Of a stretch of 64,000 nt of DNA, positions 8,697 through 16,845 are shown in pieces. Every line of letters starts with the position of its first letter. Within the stretch, counting starts at the first letter, position 1. A model generated the notes under the pieces. That model did not search any database, had not been told where the DNA came from, and saw nothing but the letters and a program-made list of their open reading frames with translations. The position numbers were made by a program, and so were the translations under genes. The stretch comes from Tatumella terrea (lineage in GTDB: Bacteria; Pseudomonadota; Gammaproteobacteria; Enterobacterales; Enterobacteriaceae), in NCBI RefSeq assembly GCF_039523755.1, contig NZ_BAAAFX010000013.1, forward strand, positions 1 through 64,000, given 5' to 3'.

Positions 8697-9359
8697 GCAT
8701 TCCTGCAAATACCGCCTGCCGCGTCTTTTGATCTGCCATTCGTGCGAATATCATCTGCGACGTCTTTTACTCCGCCGTTTCTGCGAATATCGTCTGCGAC
8801 TCCTTTTGTTTTGCCACTTCTGTGAATGCCGCCTGCCGCGTCTTTTGCTCTGGCACTTCTGCGAATACCGTCTGCGACGTCTTTTACTCCGGCATTCCTG
8901 CAAATACCGTCTGTGACGTGTTTTGCTCCGGCATTGCTGTGAATACCGTCTGCGACGTTTTTTGCTCTGGCGTTTCTGTGAGTATCGTCTGCGACGTTTT
9001 TTGTTCTGCCACTTCTGCGAATACCGCCTGCGAAATGTTTTACTCCGCCGTTTCTGTGAGTATCGTCTGAGACGTCTTTTGTTCTGCCACTTCTGTGAAT
9101 GCCGCCTGCGACGTTTTTTGCTCTGGCGTTTTTGTGTATATCGTTTGCGACGTCTTTTGTTCTGCCACTTCTGCGAATGTCGCCCGCCGCGTCTTTTACT
9201 CCGCCGTTTCTGTGAATACCGCCTGCGACGTGTTTTGCTCCGCCATTTCTGTGAATACCGGCTGCGACGTTTTTTGTTCCGGTGTTTCTGTGAATACCGC
9301 CTGCGACGTTTTTTGCTCTGGCATTGCTGCGAATGTCGCCCGCCGGCGGGTTATCCTCG
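8697..9359. repeat. 39-bp tandem array, 17 units
   Basis: Seventeen contiguous units of exactly 39 bp, each of the pattern GCATTTCTGCGAATACCG followed by TCTGCGACGTCTTTTGCTCTG, with substitutions but no insertion or deletion; a partial unit precedes at 8676-8696. On the minus strand the frame from 9364 to 8606 is fully open and reads as a 13-residue repeat (K-[DN]-V-A-[DG]-[DG]-I-[HR]-R-[NS]), but it has no ATG, GTG or TTG before or within the array. The two best plus-strand frames each contain TGA. There are no spacers, so it is not a CRISPR. Whether it is a decayed coding repeat or a minisatellite is open. Confidence 0.9.
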
Positions 9360-9423
9360 CGATTTTATCGCCAGTGAACAGTTTTTAAGTATTTTACTAA
9401 ACTCCGTCGCCTCCTTACCTTGG

Positions 9424-9467
9424 GGTCATTGATGATGACCTACCGGGTACAGGCTAATTCTGTACCC
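9424..9467 (+). promoter_or_regulatory. two adjacent hairpins in the monooxygenase leader
   Basis: GGTCAT/ATGACC (9424-9429 with 9435-9440) is followed four bases later by GGGTACAG/CTGTACCC (9445-9452 with 9460-9467). Both stems are perfect and end 21 bases before the monooxygenase ATG. They could act as an operator or as mRNA leader structure. Confidence 0.4.
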
Positions 9468-9488
9468 TGAACCCCGGGAACAGAACTG

Positions 9489-10754
9489 ATGACGACTGAA
9501 ATACTGAAAACCGATACCCTGGTGGTAGGGGCAGGCCAGGCAGGTGTGGCAATGAGCGAACACCTGACGGCCCTGAAAATCCCCCACCTGGTCATTGAAC
9601 GTAACCGTATTGCCGGTCACTGGCGGAGCCGCCGCTGGGATAGTCTGGTGGCGAATGGTCCGGCCTGGCATGATCGTTTTCCGAATATGACCTTCACGGA
9701 TGTCAGCCCGGACGGATTTGCGCCGAAAGAGAGTGTCGCTGATTATTTCGAGGCCTACGCCGACAGTTTTAATGCCCCAATCCGCACCGGTATTGATGTC
9801 AGAAAAGTTACCCGTAATGAAGGGCGCCCGGGCTTTACCATCGAGACATCCGAGGGTGTGATTGAAGCCTTGCGGGTGGTCGCTGCGACCGGGCCCTTCC
9901 AGAAACCGGTGATCCCGCCGGTGATCCCGCAGGATATCGGTCTGACCCAGATACACTCGGCGGACTATCATAACCCTCAGCAATTACCCTCCGGCGGCGT
10001 ACTGGTGGTGGGGGCGGGCTCTTCCGGAGTACAGATTGCGGAAGAACTCTGCCGGGCCGGAAAAAAGGTCTGGCTGTCAGTAGGGGCGCACGATCGCCCG
10101 CCACGCTCTTACCGTCAGCGTGATTTCTGCTGGTGGCTTGGGGTACTCGGCCAGTGGGATGCGACCACGACCCAGCCCGGTAAAGAGCATGTCACCATCG
10201 CCGTGAGCGGAGCCAACGGCGGCTATACCATCGATTTCAGAAAACTTGCGAACGAAGGCGTTAATCTGGTCGGTGTCACCCGGGGTTTTCAGGAGGGGGT
10301 GGTAAGTTTTGCGGATGACCTGGTGCAGAATATCGCCAATGGTGATGCCAGTTACCTGGGAATGCTGCGGGCAGCCGATGAGTATATCGCCCGTAACGGC
10401 CTCGACCTGCCTGCCGAGCCTGAGGCGCATTGTATTCTGCCCGATCCGCCTTGTATGACCGACCCGCAACTCCGCCTGGATCTCGCCGCCGAAGGCATAA
10501 CCTCCATTATCTGGGCCACCGGCTATGCCACAGACTTCAGCTGGCTACAGGTCGATGCGTTCGATGAGCAGGGCAAACCCTGCCATCAGCGCGGGATCTC
10601 GACAGAGCCTGGGATCTATTTCCTCGGATTACCCTGGTTATCCCGCCGGGGATCGACATTTATCTGGGGGGTCTGGCATGACGCCAAATATATTGCCGAC
10701 CAGATAGCTATCCAGCGTCAGTATATGACCTATCATCCAGCGACGGAGAGCTGA
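9489..10754 (+). CDS. flavin-containing monooxygenase (NADPH/FAD)
   Basis: 421 residues of the class B flavoprotein monooxygenase group (FMO/CzcO-like), which insert one oxygen atom into soft nucleophiles or ketones using NADPH. An FAD-binding GAGQAG lies at residues 14-19 and an NADPH-binding GAGSSG near 170, with the FMO-type IHSADYHNP segment between them, followed by the ATG-type IIWATGYATDF motif. It has no signal peptide or membrane segment. The ribosome site is weak and two hairpins precede the start. It is monocistronic, between the 39-bp array and a convergent gene. The substrate is not known. Confidence 0.85.
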   Translation: MTTEILKTDTLVVGAGQAGVAMSEHLTALKIPHLVIERNRIAGHWRSRRWDSLVANGPAWHDRFPNMTFTDVSPDGFAPKESVADYFEAYADSFNAPIRTGIDVRKVTRNEGRPGFTIETSEGVIEALRVVAATGPFQKPVIPPVIPQDIGLTQIHSADYHNPQQLPSGGVLVVGAGSSGVQIAEELCRAGKKVWLSVGAHDRPPRSYRQRDFCWWLGVLGQWDATTTQPGKEHVTIAVSGANGGYTIDFRKLANEGVNLVGVTRGFQEGVVSFADDLVQNIANGDASYLGMLRAADEYIARNGLDLPAEPEAHCILPDPPCMTDPQLRLDLAAEGITSIIWATGYATDFSWLQVDAFDEQGKPCHQRGISTEPGIYFLGLPWLSRRGSTFIWGVWHDAKYIADQIAIQRQYMTYHPATES

Positions 10755-10762
10755 TCGCGGTG

Positions 10763-10794
10763 CGTGTTGCGGCAGAACTGCCTGTCGCAACACG
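10763..10794. terminator. hairpin between convergent genes
   Basis: CGTGTTGCG (10763-10771) pairs perfectly with CGCAACACG (10786-10794), with a 14-nt loop. It lies between the stops of the monooxygenase and the UDG-fold gene. There is no T-run. Confidence 0.45.
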
Positions 10795-10810
10795 AAACTC
10801 ACCCCGGCCT

Positions 10811-11581
10811 TCAGCGGAGGGCCGGCAGTACCGCGACCTGACGGATCAGTGTTTCTCTGGCATCATCCAGCGGTTGCGGATTAGTTTGCCGCGATAAGGC
10901 CTCCCGCGATTTTTTCCCCAGGAAGTAATGGATCCTTTCACTGTTTGCGCCGGAAGGGTGCGGTAAACCCGCCAGTACCCGTGCCGGATCGATCCGCTGT
11001 TGCTGAACCAGTAACGCCACCCCCTGTGTTGCCACCGGCCCCAGCGGCACAAAGACCGCCTGCGGAAGTTGCGCGGCTTCTGCCGCAAACCCGCGTTCAA
11101 TGCTATGCCTGAGAAGCGCTGACTGGCGGAATGACGGGGTATTATTATAATTTTTGCCGTTCAGAAAGACCGGCTGATTAAACAGCGAAGTAAAATGTAC
11201 CAGTGACTGATGCTCCCCGAATAATTCACGGCAGGAGGGGAGGGCCAGCCAGTCGGCCAGCCCGACAGCATCCAGTAACGGGATAAGGTTATTTCTTATC
11301 GCCCCGCTGAATGCTCCCTGCTGTTTGGCAAGGAATAAGGCCTGATCATCACTGCTGCCCGCCAGCAAGGCCTGCCGGGCCGCAGTCACGGCATGCAGCC
11401 ATTGCTGGTAGCCGGGGGTGATCCCCACCAGTACGATGCGGGCTGCCGGGTTCAGGTAGTCAAACGGAATATAATACTCGGTCAGAGGACCTTCCTGACC
11501 CAGTAAAAATGCCTGAGGGATCTGCCGGCCGGCAGACGGCGTAAAGTTTTTAATGGCCTGACGGAACTGGCTGAACATCAT
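10811..11581 (-). CDS. uracil-DNA glycosylase superfamily-like protein
   Basis: 256 residues. Two motifs match the UDG superfamily: GITPG at 53-57 (motif A position, normally followed by an activating Asp or Asn) and HPSG at 208-211 (motif B, leucine-loop region). After GITPG the residues are YQQW, so the usual catalytic acid is not obvious. A central NNTPSFRQSALLRHSIERGF stretch and the length of 256 differ from classical Ung. It could bind DNA or a nucleobase without glycosylase activity. The start is one of two adjacent ATGs with no strong ribosome site. It stands alone, just downstream of ulaR on the same strand. Confidence 0.6.
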   Translation of the reverse strand: MMFSQFRQAIKNFTPSAGRQIPQAFLLGQEGPLTEYYIPFDYLNPAARIVLVGITPGYQQWLHAVTAARQALLAGSSDDQALFLAKQQGAFSGAIRNNLIPLLDAVGLADWLALPSCRELFGEHQSLVHFTSLFNQPVFLNGKNYNNTPSFRQSALLRHSIERGFAAEAAQLPQAVFVPLGPVATQGVALLVQQQRIDPARVLAGLPHPSGANSERIHYFLGKKSREALSRQTNPQPLDDARETLIRQVAVLPALR

Positions 11582-11647
11582 GGGGCTGAATCTCTGACTG
11601 GACGGGAACCTGATGAGATGGTTTTACCGTAATACGGTGGCCGGTGA

Positions 11648-12403
11648 TCATACCAGCCGGACATCCACGCCGGCAGTACGGAGTTGTTCCGTTACCCGGG
11701 CTTCGGCTTGTTTGCCGGTGATCACCATATCGATGTCTGACGCCCGGCTAAACAGCATTCCTGCCCGCTGGCCGATTTTACTGCTGTCCACCAGTACCAC
11801 CAGCTTCCCGACATAGTTCCGGACTTTCTGCTCGCTCATCGCACTCAGCATATCCGTTTTATATAACCCTTCGCCTGTCAGGCCGACGCCGCTGGTAAAC
11901 ATCCAGTGCCCCGCATACAAGTCAGCATCGCTGCTTTGCGGCGCCAGGGTTATCGATTGCTGTTTATTGTACTGCCCCCCCATAATCACTACCCGCTCAT
12001 GCTCATGTTCAATGAGGTAATTCGCCAGCGGCAGATAATTCGTAATTACCTGAATATCTTTACCACAGAGTTCCTGACCCAGCAGAAACGCGGTGGATCC
12101 GCAATTGATCACCACGCTTTCCCCGGGCTTACAAAGTGCGGCCGCGGCTTTGGTAATTCTGATTTTTTCATCCAGATGGCTGGCTTGCTCAATATTCAGC
12201 GGGGTCCATATCTGGCGGGATATATTTAATACCTCTGCGCCGTTACGTACTTTACGCAGCTGCCCGTTATCATTCAGCTTATTAATATCCCGTCGCGCAG
12301 TGGCCGGGGAAACATCAAACGTAGTCATCACATCGGCGACAGAAAGGTGCCGTTTTGTATGCAGCAACTCGAGGATGGCGTGATGCCGCTGAGATTCAGT
12401 CAT
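11648..12403 (-). CDS. ulaR: UlaR, DeoR-family repressor of the ascorbate regulon
   Basis: 251 residues, the same length as E. coli UlaR and alike throughout. The N-terminal helix-turn-helix (VADVMTTFDVSPATARRDINKL) is cut here as VSPATARRDINKL for the recognition helix, followed by KVRNGAE. The C-terminal DeoRC sensor domain carries INCGSTAFLLGQEL and ITNYLPLANYLI; in the family it binds L-ascorbate-6-phosphate, releasing the DNA. The ATG at 12403 is chosen over an upstream one because it matches the family start MTE-QRH. It lies 105 bp downstream of ulaG on the same strand and next to the genes it should control. Confidence 0.95.
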   Translation of the reverse strand: MTESQRHHAILELLHTKRHLSVADVMTTFDVSPATARRDINKLNDNGQLRKVRNGAEVLNISRQIWTPLNIEQASHLDEKIRITKAAAALCKPGESVVINCGSTAFLLGQELCGKDIQVITNYLPLANYLIEHEHERVVIMGGQYNKQQSITLAPQSSDADLYAGHWMFTSGVGLTGEGLYKTDMLSAMSEQKVRNYVGKLVVLVDSSKIGQRAGMLFSRASDIDMVITGKQAEARVTEQLRTAGVDVRLV

Positions 12404-12508
12404 GAAAATTCCGTTACAAGGTAAACATCCGGGTGAATTATAGGCGCACTCATTGATTATTAATATCATTTTTCTTCATAAGTGCGCACCATAAAACGAC
12501 CCTTTACC

Positions 12509-13573
12509 TCACAGGAAAGCTTTAAAAGGCAGATCCGGCTCCAGAGTAAAGCAATCATCAAAACCGCGCGGATAATGATATTCGAGTTTGTCTTTATCAT
12601 CCGGCCAGGTAAATTTACCGCCAACCTGCCAGATAAAAGGCGCGAAGCGGTACTGAAGACGATGACGCCTCATTTCCCACAGACAGAGGAGCTCTTTCGG
12701 GTCAGCCTGAAAGTTTGACCAGATATCATGGTGAACAGGAATAATGACCTGAGCTTTTAATGATTCTGCCATTCTTAGTAAATCAACACTGGTCATTTTA
12801 TCGGTGACCCCTCGGGGGTTTTCGCCAAATGAGCCCAGAGCAACATCTATCGAATACTGGTTACCATGGCGGGCATAATAATTTGAATAATGGGAATCCC
12901 CACTGTGATAAAGCGAGCCACCCGGAGTTTCAAACAGATAGTTAACCGCCCGTTGGTCCATCCCGTCGGGGAGAACCCCGGCGGCCTGCTGCCCGGCGGG
13001 TAAGGTGATTAACGCCGTACGATCGAAGGAGTCCAGTACAATAATTCGTGTATCTTTAAGGGTAATGATATCCCCCGGCACGACGACCCGGCACCTCTCG
13101 CGCGGGACGCCCCAGCCTACCCAGATATCCACGCAGGACTGCGGCCCGATAAACGGAACGTCCGCAGCACAATTCTGCATGACTGCTGCAGCCACATTCA
13201 CGTCAATATGATCATTATGGTCATGGGTCGCCAGAATGGCATCCACATTATGGATAGCAAAGGGATCCATAACAAAAGGGGTCGTACGCAAATTAGGTTG
13301 CAGCGCGACCCCTCCGGACATGCGCTGCATCTGATGACCGGCTTTCATCCGTGGATTACTGCGCGTCTGTTTGCCGGTACCGCACCAGAAATCCACACAC
13401 AAATTCGTTCCTGCCTCGGACTTCAGCCAAATCCCGGTACATCCCAGCCACCATACTGAAAAGGTCCCCGCAGCAACATCGGTCTGTTCAATCTCCTCAT
13501 TCAGCCAGCTTCCCCATTCAGGAAAGGTACTCAGCACCCATGATTCCCGGCTGGTTGTCGTTATTTTGCTCAT
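12509..13573 (-). CDS. ulaG: UlaG, L-ascorbate-6-phosphate lactonase
   Basis: 354 residues, the same as E. coli UlaG. It opens the lactone ring of L-ascorbate-6-phosphate to give 3-keto-L-gulonate-6-phosphate, the first cytoplasmic step. The metallo-beta-lactamase fold metal motif THDHNDHIDVN is present, together with GSLYHSGDSHYSNYY and HHDIWSNF. GGAGA stands before the ATG at 13573, which also matches the family start; a longer ORF to 13633 lacks a ribosome site. It is transcribed away from ulaA across the shared control region. Confidence 0.96.
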   Translation of the reverse strand: MSKITTTSRESWVLSTFPEWGSWLNEEIEQTDVAAGTFSVWWLGCTGIWLKSEAGTNLCVDFWCGTGKQTRSNPRMKAGHQMQRMSGGVALQPNLRTTPFVMDPFAIHNVDAILATHDHNDHIDVNVAAAVMQNCAADVPFIGPQSCVDIWVGWGVPRERCRVVVPGDIITLKDTRIIVLDSFDRTALITLPAGQQAAGVLPDGMDQRAVNYLFETPGGSLYHSGDSHYSNYYARHGNQYSIDVALGSFGENPRGVTDKMTSVDLLRMAESLKAQVIIPVHHDIWSNFQADPKELLCLWEMRRHRLQYRFAPFIWQVGGKFTWPDDKDKLEYHYPRGFDDCFTLEPDLPFKAFL

Positions 13574-13968
13574 AATCGTTTCTCCATTTTTCCGTAATGA
13601 ACCAGAAACCCAAAAATAATCATAATAAATCACATATGATCATTACTGAGAGAAATTACCACCCTTTGATAATCACCGCAATATAAATCCGGATAGCGTT
13701 TTTTTCTATTAACGTCATGATATGAATACGTTAAAGCCTGTATTTCCTGTTTTCGATCACAAAACACCAACTTACTGAAGGCTCAGGGAATTAAAAAACA
13801 ACCAGTGAAGACGATCACAAATAATCAAATCCAATCTTTTTGTGATGTATTGTGATTGTTATGGTGAGGCCACTGAATAAAAGAACTCAGACAGCGGTAG
13901 GTCTGCCGTTCGTGCGGAGGTATCTGTGCAGATATCTGTGCGCTGTAGCCAAGGTTTTGGAGAACTGT
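13574..13968. promoter_or_regulatory. ulaG-ulaA divergent control region with repeated ATCACAA/TTGTGAT boxes
   Basis: 395 bp without a gene. ATCACAA occurs at 13756-13762 and 13814-13820, both inside the longer direct repeat CGATCACAAA, and its complement TTGTGAT at 13840-13846 and 13850-13856. The boxes form direct and inverted pairs upstream of ulaA. In E. coli the equivalent region carries UlaR operators and CRP and IHF sites; which protein binds these boxes here is inference. A classical full CRP palindrome was not seen. Confidence 0.55.
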
Positions 13969-15351
13969 ATGGAAATGCTATACACCCTGTTCACTGTTTT
14001 TTTTAACCAGGTATTGACCAATGCCCCTTTGCTACTGGGATTAGTCACTTTGCTGGGCTATCTGCTGTTACGCAAAAGCACCACTGTCATTATCAAAGGC
14101 ACTCTGAAAACCATTATCGGCTTTATGCTATTGCAGTCAGGTTCCGGCATTCTGACCAGCACGTTTAAACCGGTTGTCAGTAAACTTTCGGAGGTTTATC
14201 AGATTAACGGTGCCATCTCTGATACTTACGCCTCGATGATGACGGTTATCGATCGGATGCAGGGTGCCTACAGCTGGGTCGGTTATGCGGTATTACTGGC
14301 GCTGGCACTCAATGTCCTGTACGTCCTGCTGAAACGGCTCACCGGTATCCGGACCATTATGCTGTCGGGACATATCATGTTTCAGCAGGTCGGGCTAATC
14401 GCCGTATTTTTTTACCTGTCAGGTTACGGTATGTGGACCACCATCATCTGTAGTGCGGTGCTCACCTCTCTCTACTGGGGCATCACTTCCAACATGATGT
14501 ATATCCCCACCCAGTCCGTGACCGAAAACAGCGGTTTTTCTATTGGCCACCAGCAGCAGTTTGCCTCATGGATTGCCTGTAAGCTGGCCCCGTATCTCGG
14601 GAAAAAACAGGAGAGTGTGGAAAATCTGTCGCTGCCGGGCTGGCTGAATATTTTCCATGACAACATTGTTTCGACTGCGATTGTGATGACGCTATTTTTT
14701 GGAGCCATCCTTTGCTCGTTCGGTATACCGACATTACAGGCAATGGCCGGAAGCACTCACTGGACTCTCTATGTTCTGCAAACCGGGCTGATGTTCGCCG
14801 TGGCGATTTTTATCATCGTTCAGGGCGTCAGGATGTTTGTTGCTGAACTGACCGAAGCCTTTAATGGTATTTCACAACGTTTGATTCCGGGAGCCGTACT
14901 GGCGATTGATTGCGCGGCTATCTACAGCTTCGCGCCCAATGCCGTGGTCTGGGGATTTATGTGGGGAACGGTCGGCCAGCTGATCGCTGTCGGTCTGCTG
15001 ATGCTGATGAAGTCTTCAGTCATGATTATTCCGGGCTTTATTCCGATGTTCTTTTCTAACGCCACCATCGGCGTTTTTGCCAACCATTATGGCGGCTGGC
15101 GTGCGGCACTTAAAATTTGTCTGGTCATGGGAATGATTGAAATATTTGGATGTGTCTGGGCAGTCAGGCTGACTGGGCTGGATGCCTGGATGGGGATGGC
15201 CGACTGGTCGATCCTCGCTCCGCCTCTGATGCAAGGCCTGCACGCCGGACTGTGGTTTATGGGCGTCGTGATCATCATCGCCCTGGTCTATATGTATCGT
15301 GCAGCCCGCCGCTTACATCACGAAGAAACAGTCGCCAAAAACATCCCGTAG
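13969..15351 (+). CDS. ulaA: UlaA, ascorbate-specific PTS transporter subunit IIC
   Basis: 460 residues, a polytopic inner-membrane protein alike E. coli UlaA throughout. It carries L-ascorbate through the membrane while the IIB domain phosphorylates it. Family landmarks include TVFFNQVLTNAPLLLG, GFMLLQSGSGILTSTFKP, NGAISDTYASMM, GFSIGHQQQFASW and IPGFIPMFFSNATIGVFANH. The ATG at 13969 is chosen because GGAG lies six bases upstream and MEMLYTLFTVFF matches the family start; the ORF extends 39 codons further without support. First gene of ulaABCDEF. Confidence 0.96.
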   Translation: MEMLYTLFTVFFNQVLTNAPLLLGLVTLLGYLLLRKSTTVIIKGTLKTIIGFMLLQSGSGILTSTFKPVVSKLSEVYQINGAISDTYASMMTVIDRMQGAYSWVGYAVLLALALNVLYVLLKRLTGIRTIMLSGHIMFQQVGLIAVFFYLSGYGMWTTIICSAVLTSLYWGITSNMMYIPTQSVTENSGFSIGHQQQFASWIACKLAPYLGKKQESVENLSLPGWLNIFHDNIVSTAIVMTLFFGAILCSFGIPTLQAMAGSTHWTLYVLQTGLMFAVAIFIIVQGVRMFVAELTEAFNGISQRLIPGAVLAIDCAAIYSFAPNAVVWGFMWGTVGQLIAVGLLMLMKSSVMIIPGFIPMFFSNATIGVFANHYGGWRAALKICLVMGMIEIFGCVWAVRLTGLDAWMGMADWSILAPPLMQGLHAGLWFMGVVIIIALVYMYRAARRLHHEETVAKNIP

Positions 15352-15380
15352 TCTGAAGATCCTTTACAGGAGGTCCCCCA

Positions 15381-15710
15381 ATGACAGTAAGAATTCTGGC
15401 AGTTTGTGGTTGCGGACAGGGAAGCTCAATGATCATGAAAATGAAAGTTGATCAGTTTCTCAGCCAGCAACAGGTAGACCACAGCGTCAATAGCTGTGCC
15501 GTCGGTGAATACAAATCGGAACTTAACCAGGCGGATATTATTATCGCCTCCACCCATGTTGCCGGAGAAATCAGTGTCAGCGGCAATAAATATGTTGTCG
15601 GGGTTCGAAATATGCTGTCTGCGGAGGATTTTGGCCCCAAATTAATGGCCATCATCCGTCAGCATTTTCCGGCGGATCTGGCGGGGGGAAAGACTGATGA
15701 AACTGAGTGA
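15381..15710 (+). CDS. ulaB: UlaB, ascorbate-specific PTS subunit IIB
   Basis: 109 residues, slightly longer than the E. coli protein (101). It relays phosphate from UlaC to ascorbate at UlaA. The phosphorylated Cys is Cys9 in the P-loop AVCGCGQGSSM; E. coli has Asn where this protein has Cys11, so two cysteines flank the glycine. The rest (MKMKVDQFL, NSCAVGEYKSEL, IASTHVAGEI) is family-typical. AGGAGG lies before the ATG. The 3' end overlaps ulaC by 14 bases, which explains the extra tail. Confidence 0.95.
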   Translation: MTVRILAVCGCGQGSSMIMKMKVDQFLSQQQVDHSVNSCAVGEYKSELNQADIIIASTHVAGEISVSGNKYVVGVRNMLSAEDFGPKLMAIIRQHFPADLAGGKTDETE

Positions 15711-16167
15711 TTCTCTCAGAGACAATAACTCTGTCAGGTTACAGGCGGAAGCTGATAACTGGCAGCAGGCGATAAAAATAGGTACCGATCTGCTGGTCGG
15801 GGCGGGCGTCGTCCTGCCAGAGTATTACGAGGCCATTCTGGCCGGCGTCAGACGGTTCGGGCCTTATTTTTTATTAGCCCCGGGCCTTGCCATGCCGCAT
15901 GCCCGACCGGAGGAAGGGGTACTACGTAACGGCTTCGCGCTGGTAACACTAAAGACCCCGGTCTGTTTTGGTGACGAAGATAACGACCCGATCGACATTC
16001 TTGTGACCCTCGCGGCCTGTGATGCCAGAACGCATCAGGAGGAAGGCATTCGCCAGATCGTACAGTTATTTGAAGACCCTGAAAATTTTCAGAAAATACG
16101 CGACTGCCGCCATCCGCAGCAAGTCCTGGAACTGATTAATCAATCCTCATTACCTACCGGACACTAA
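15697..16167 (+). CDS. ulaC: UlaC, ascorbate-specific PTS subunit IIA
   Basis: 156 residues, IIA of the mannitol/fructose-nitrogen type. It accepts phosphate from HPr at His68 in GLAMPHARPEEG and passes it to UlaB Cys9. The companion His region (LVTLAACDARTHQEEG) is conserved. The ATG lies inside the end of ulaB (14-base overlap), so translation is probably coupled, which would keep IIB and IIA in step. Confidence 0.95.
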   Translation: MKLSDSLRDNNSVRLQAEADNWQQAIKIGTDLLVGAGVVLPEYYEAILAGVRRFGPYFLLAPGLAMPHARPEEGVLRNGFALVTLKTPVCFGDEDNDPIDILVTLAACDARTHQEEGIRQIVQLFEDPENFQKIRDCRHPQQVLELINQSSLPTGH

Positions 16168-16176
16168 GGAGTACCG

Positions 16177-16836
16177 ATGATGGAACGTCAATGGCCAATG
16201 CTACAAATCGCCCTGGATAATTTATCTCTGGATCAGGCGTTTGTCACAACCCGGCTGATTGCCGGTGAGGTCGATATTATCGAGGTTGGCACCATTCTGT
16301 GTGTCAGTGAAGGAGTTCGTGCCGTACGGGAAATAAAAGCGCTCTATCCCGGACACATCGTCCTGGCCGATGCCAAAATTGCCGATGCCGGGAAGATACT
16401 CTCAGAGATGTGCTTTAAAGCGTCTGCAGACTGGGTAACCGTCATTTGCTGTGCGGATATTAATACCGTGAAAGGTGCACTGCAGACCGCACATCAGTAT
16501 GGGGGGGATGTCCAGATAGAGCTCACCGGAAGCTGGCAAATGGCACAGGCTCACTACTGGTATGATGCGGGCGTTCGCCAGTTGGTTTATCACCGCAGCC
16601 GGGATGCGCAAGCGGCAGGGGCCAGCTGGACAGAGCAGGACCTTGCAACCTTGCAGCAGCTGAGCGATATGGGCTTTAAACTGACCATCACCGGCGGATT
16701 GGTCGTCGACGATCTTCCTCTGTTCAGCCATCTTCCGATACATGCCTTTATTGCCGGGCGCAGTATCCGCGATGCCGCTGACCCTGTTGCCACCGCCCGT
16801 GAGTTCAGACAGACGATTCGCCATATCTGGGGATAA
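16177..16836 (+). CDS. ulaD: UlaD, 3-keto-L-gulonate-6-phosphate decarboxylase
   Basis: 219 residues of the orotidine-phosphate decarboxylase suprafamily. It decarboxylates 3-keto-L-gulonate-6-phosphate to L-xylulose-5-phosphate with Mg2+. Active-site motifs are LQIALDN, EVGTILC, VLADAKIADAG (the D-x-K-x-x-D signature) and the phosphate-binding TITGGL and FIAGRSIRDA. AAGGAG lies five bases before the first of two adjacent ATGs. It follows ulaC by nine bases. Confidence 0.96.
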   Translation: MMERQWPMLQIALDNLSLDQAFVTTRLIAGEVDIIEVGTILCVSEGVRAVREIKALYPGHIVLADAKIADAGKILSEMCFKASADWVTVICCADINTVKGALQTAHQYGGDVQIELTGSWQMAQAHYWYDAGVRQLVYHRSRDAQAAGASWTEQDLATLQQLSDMGFKLTITGGLVVDDLPLFSHLPIHAFIAGRSIRDAADPVATAREFRQTIRHIWG

Positions 16837-16845
16837 GGACGCACC

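Noticed and set aside
8697..9359. CRISPR array
   Set aside because: Units are contiguous and diverged, with no unique spacers between identical repeats, and no cas genes are present.
8689..9432. Plus-strand cysteine- and arginine-rich ORFs in the 39-bp array
   Set aside because: Both repeat-bearing plus frames are broken by TGA, start codons are poor and no ribosome sites are seen; treated as repeat artefacts rather than genes.
13574..13968. CRP site called with confidence in the ula spacer
   Set aside because: Only half-site-like TGTGA/TCACA words occur, not a well-spaced TGTGA-N6-TCACA, so no specific CRP site is claimed.
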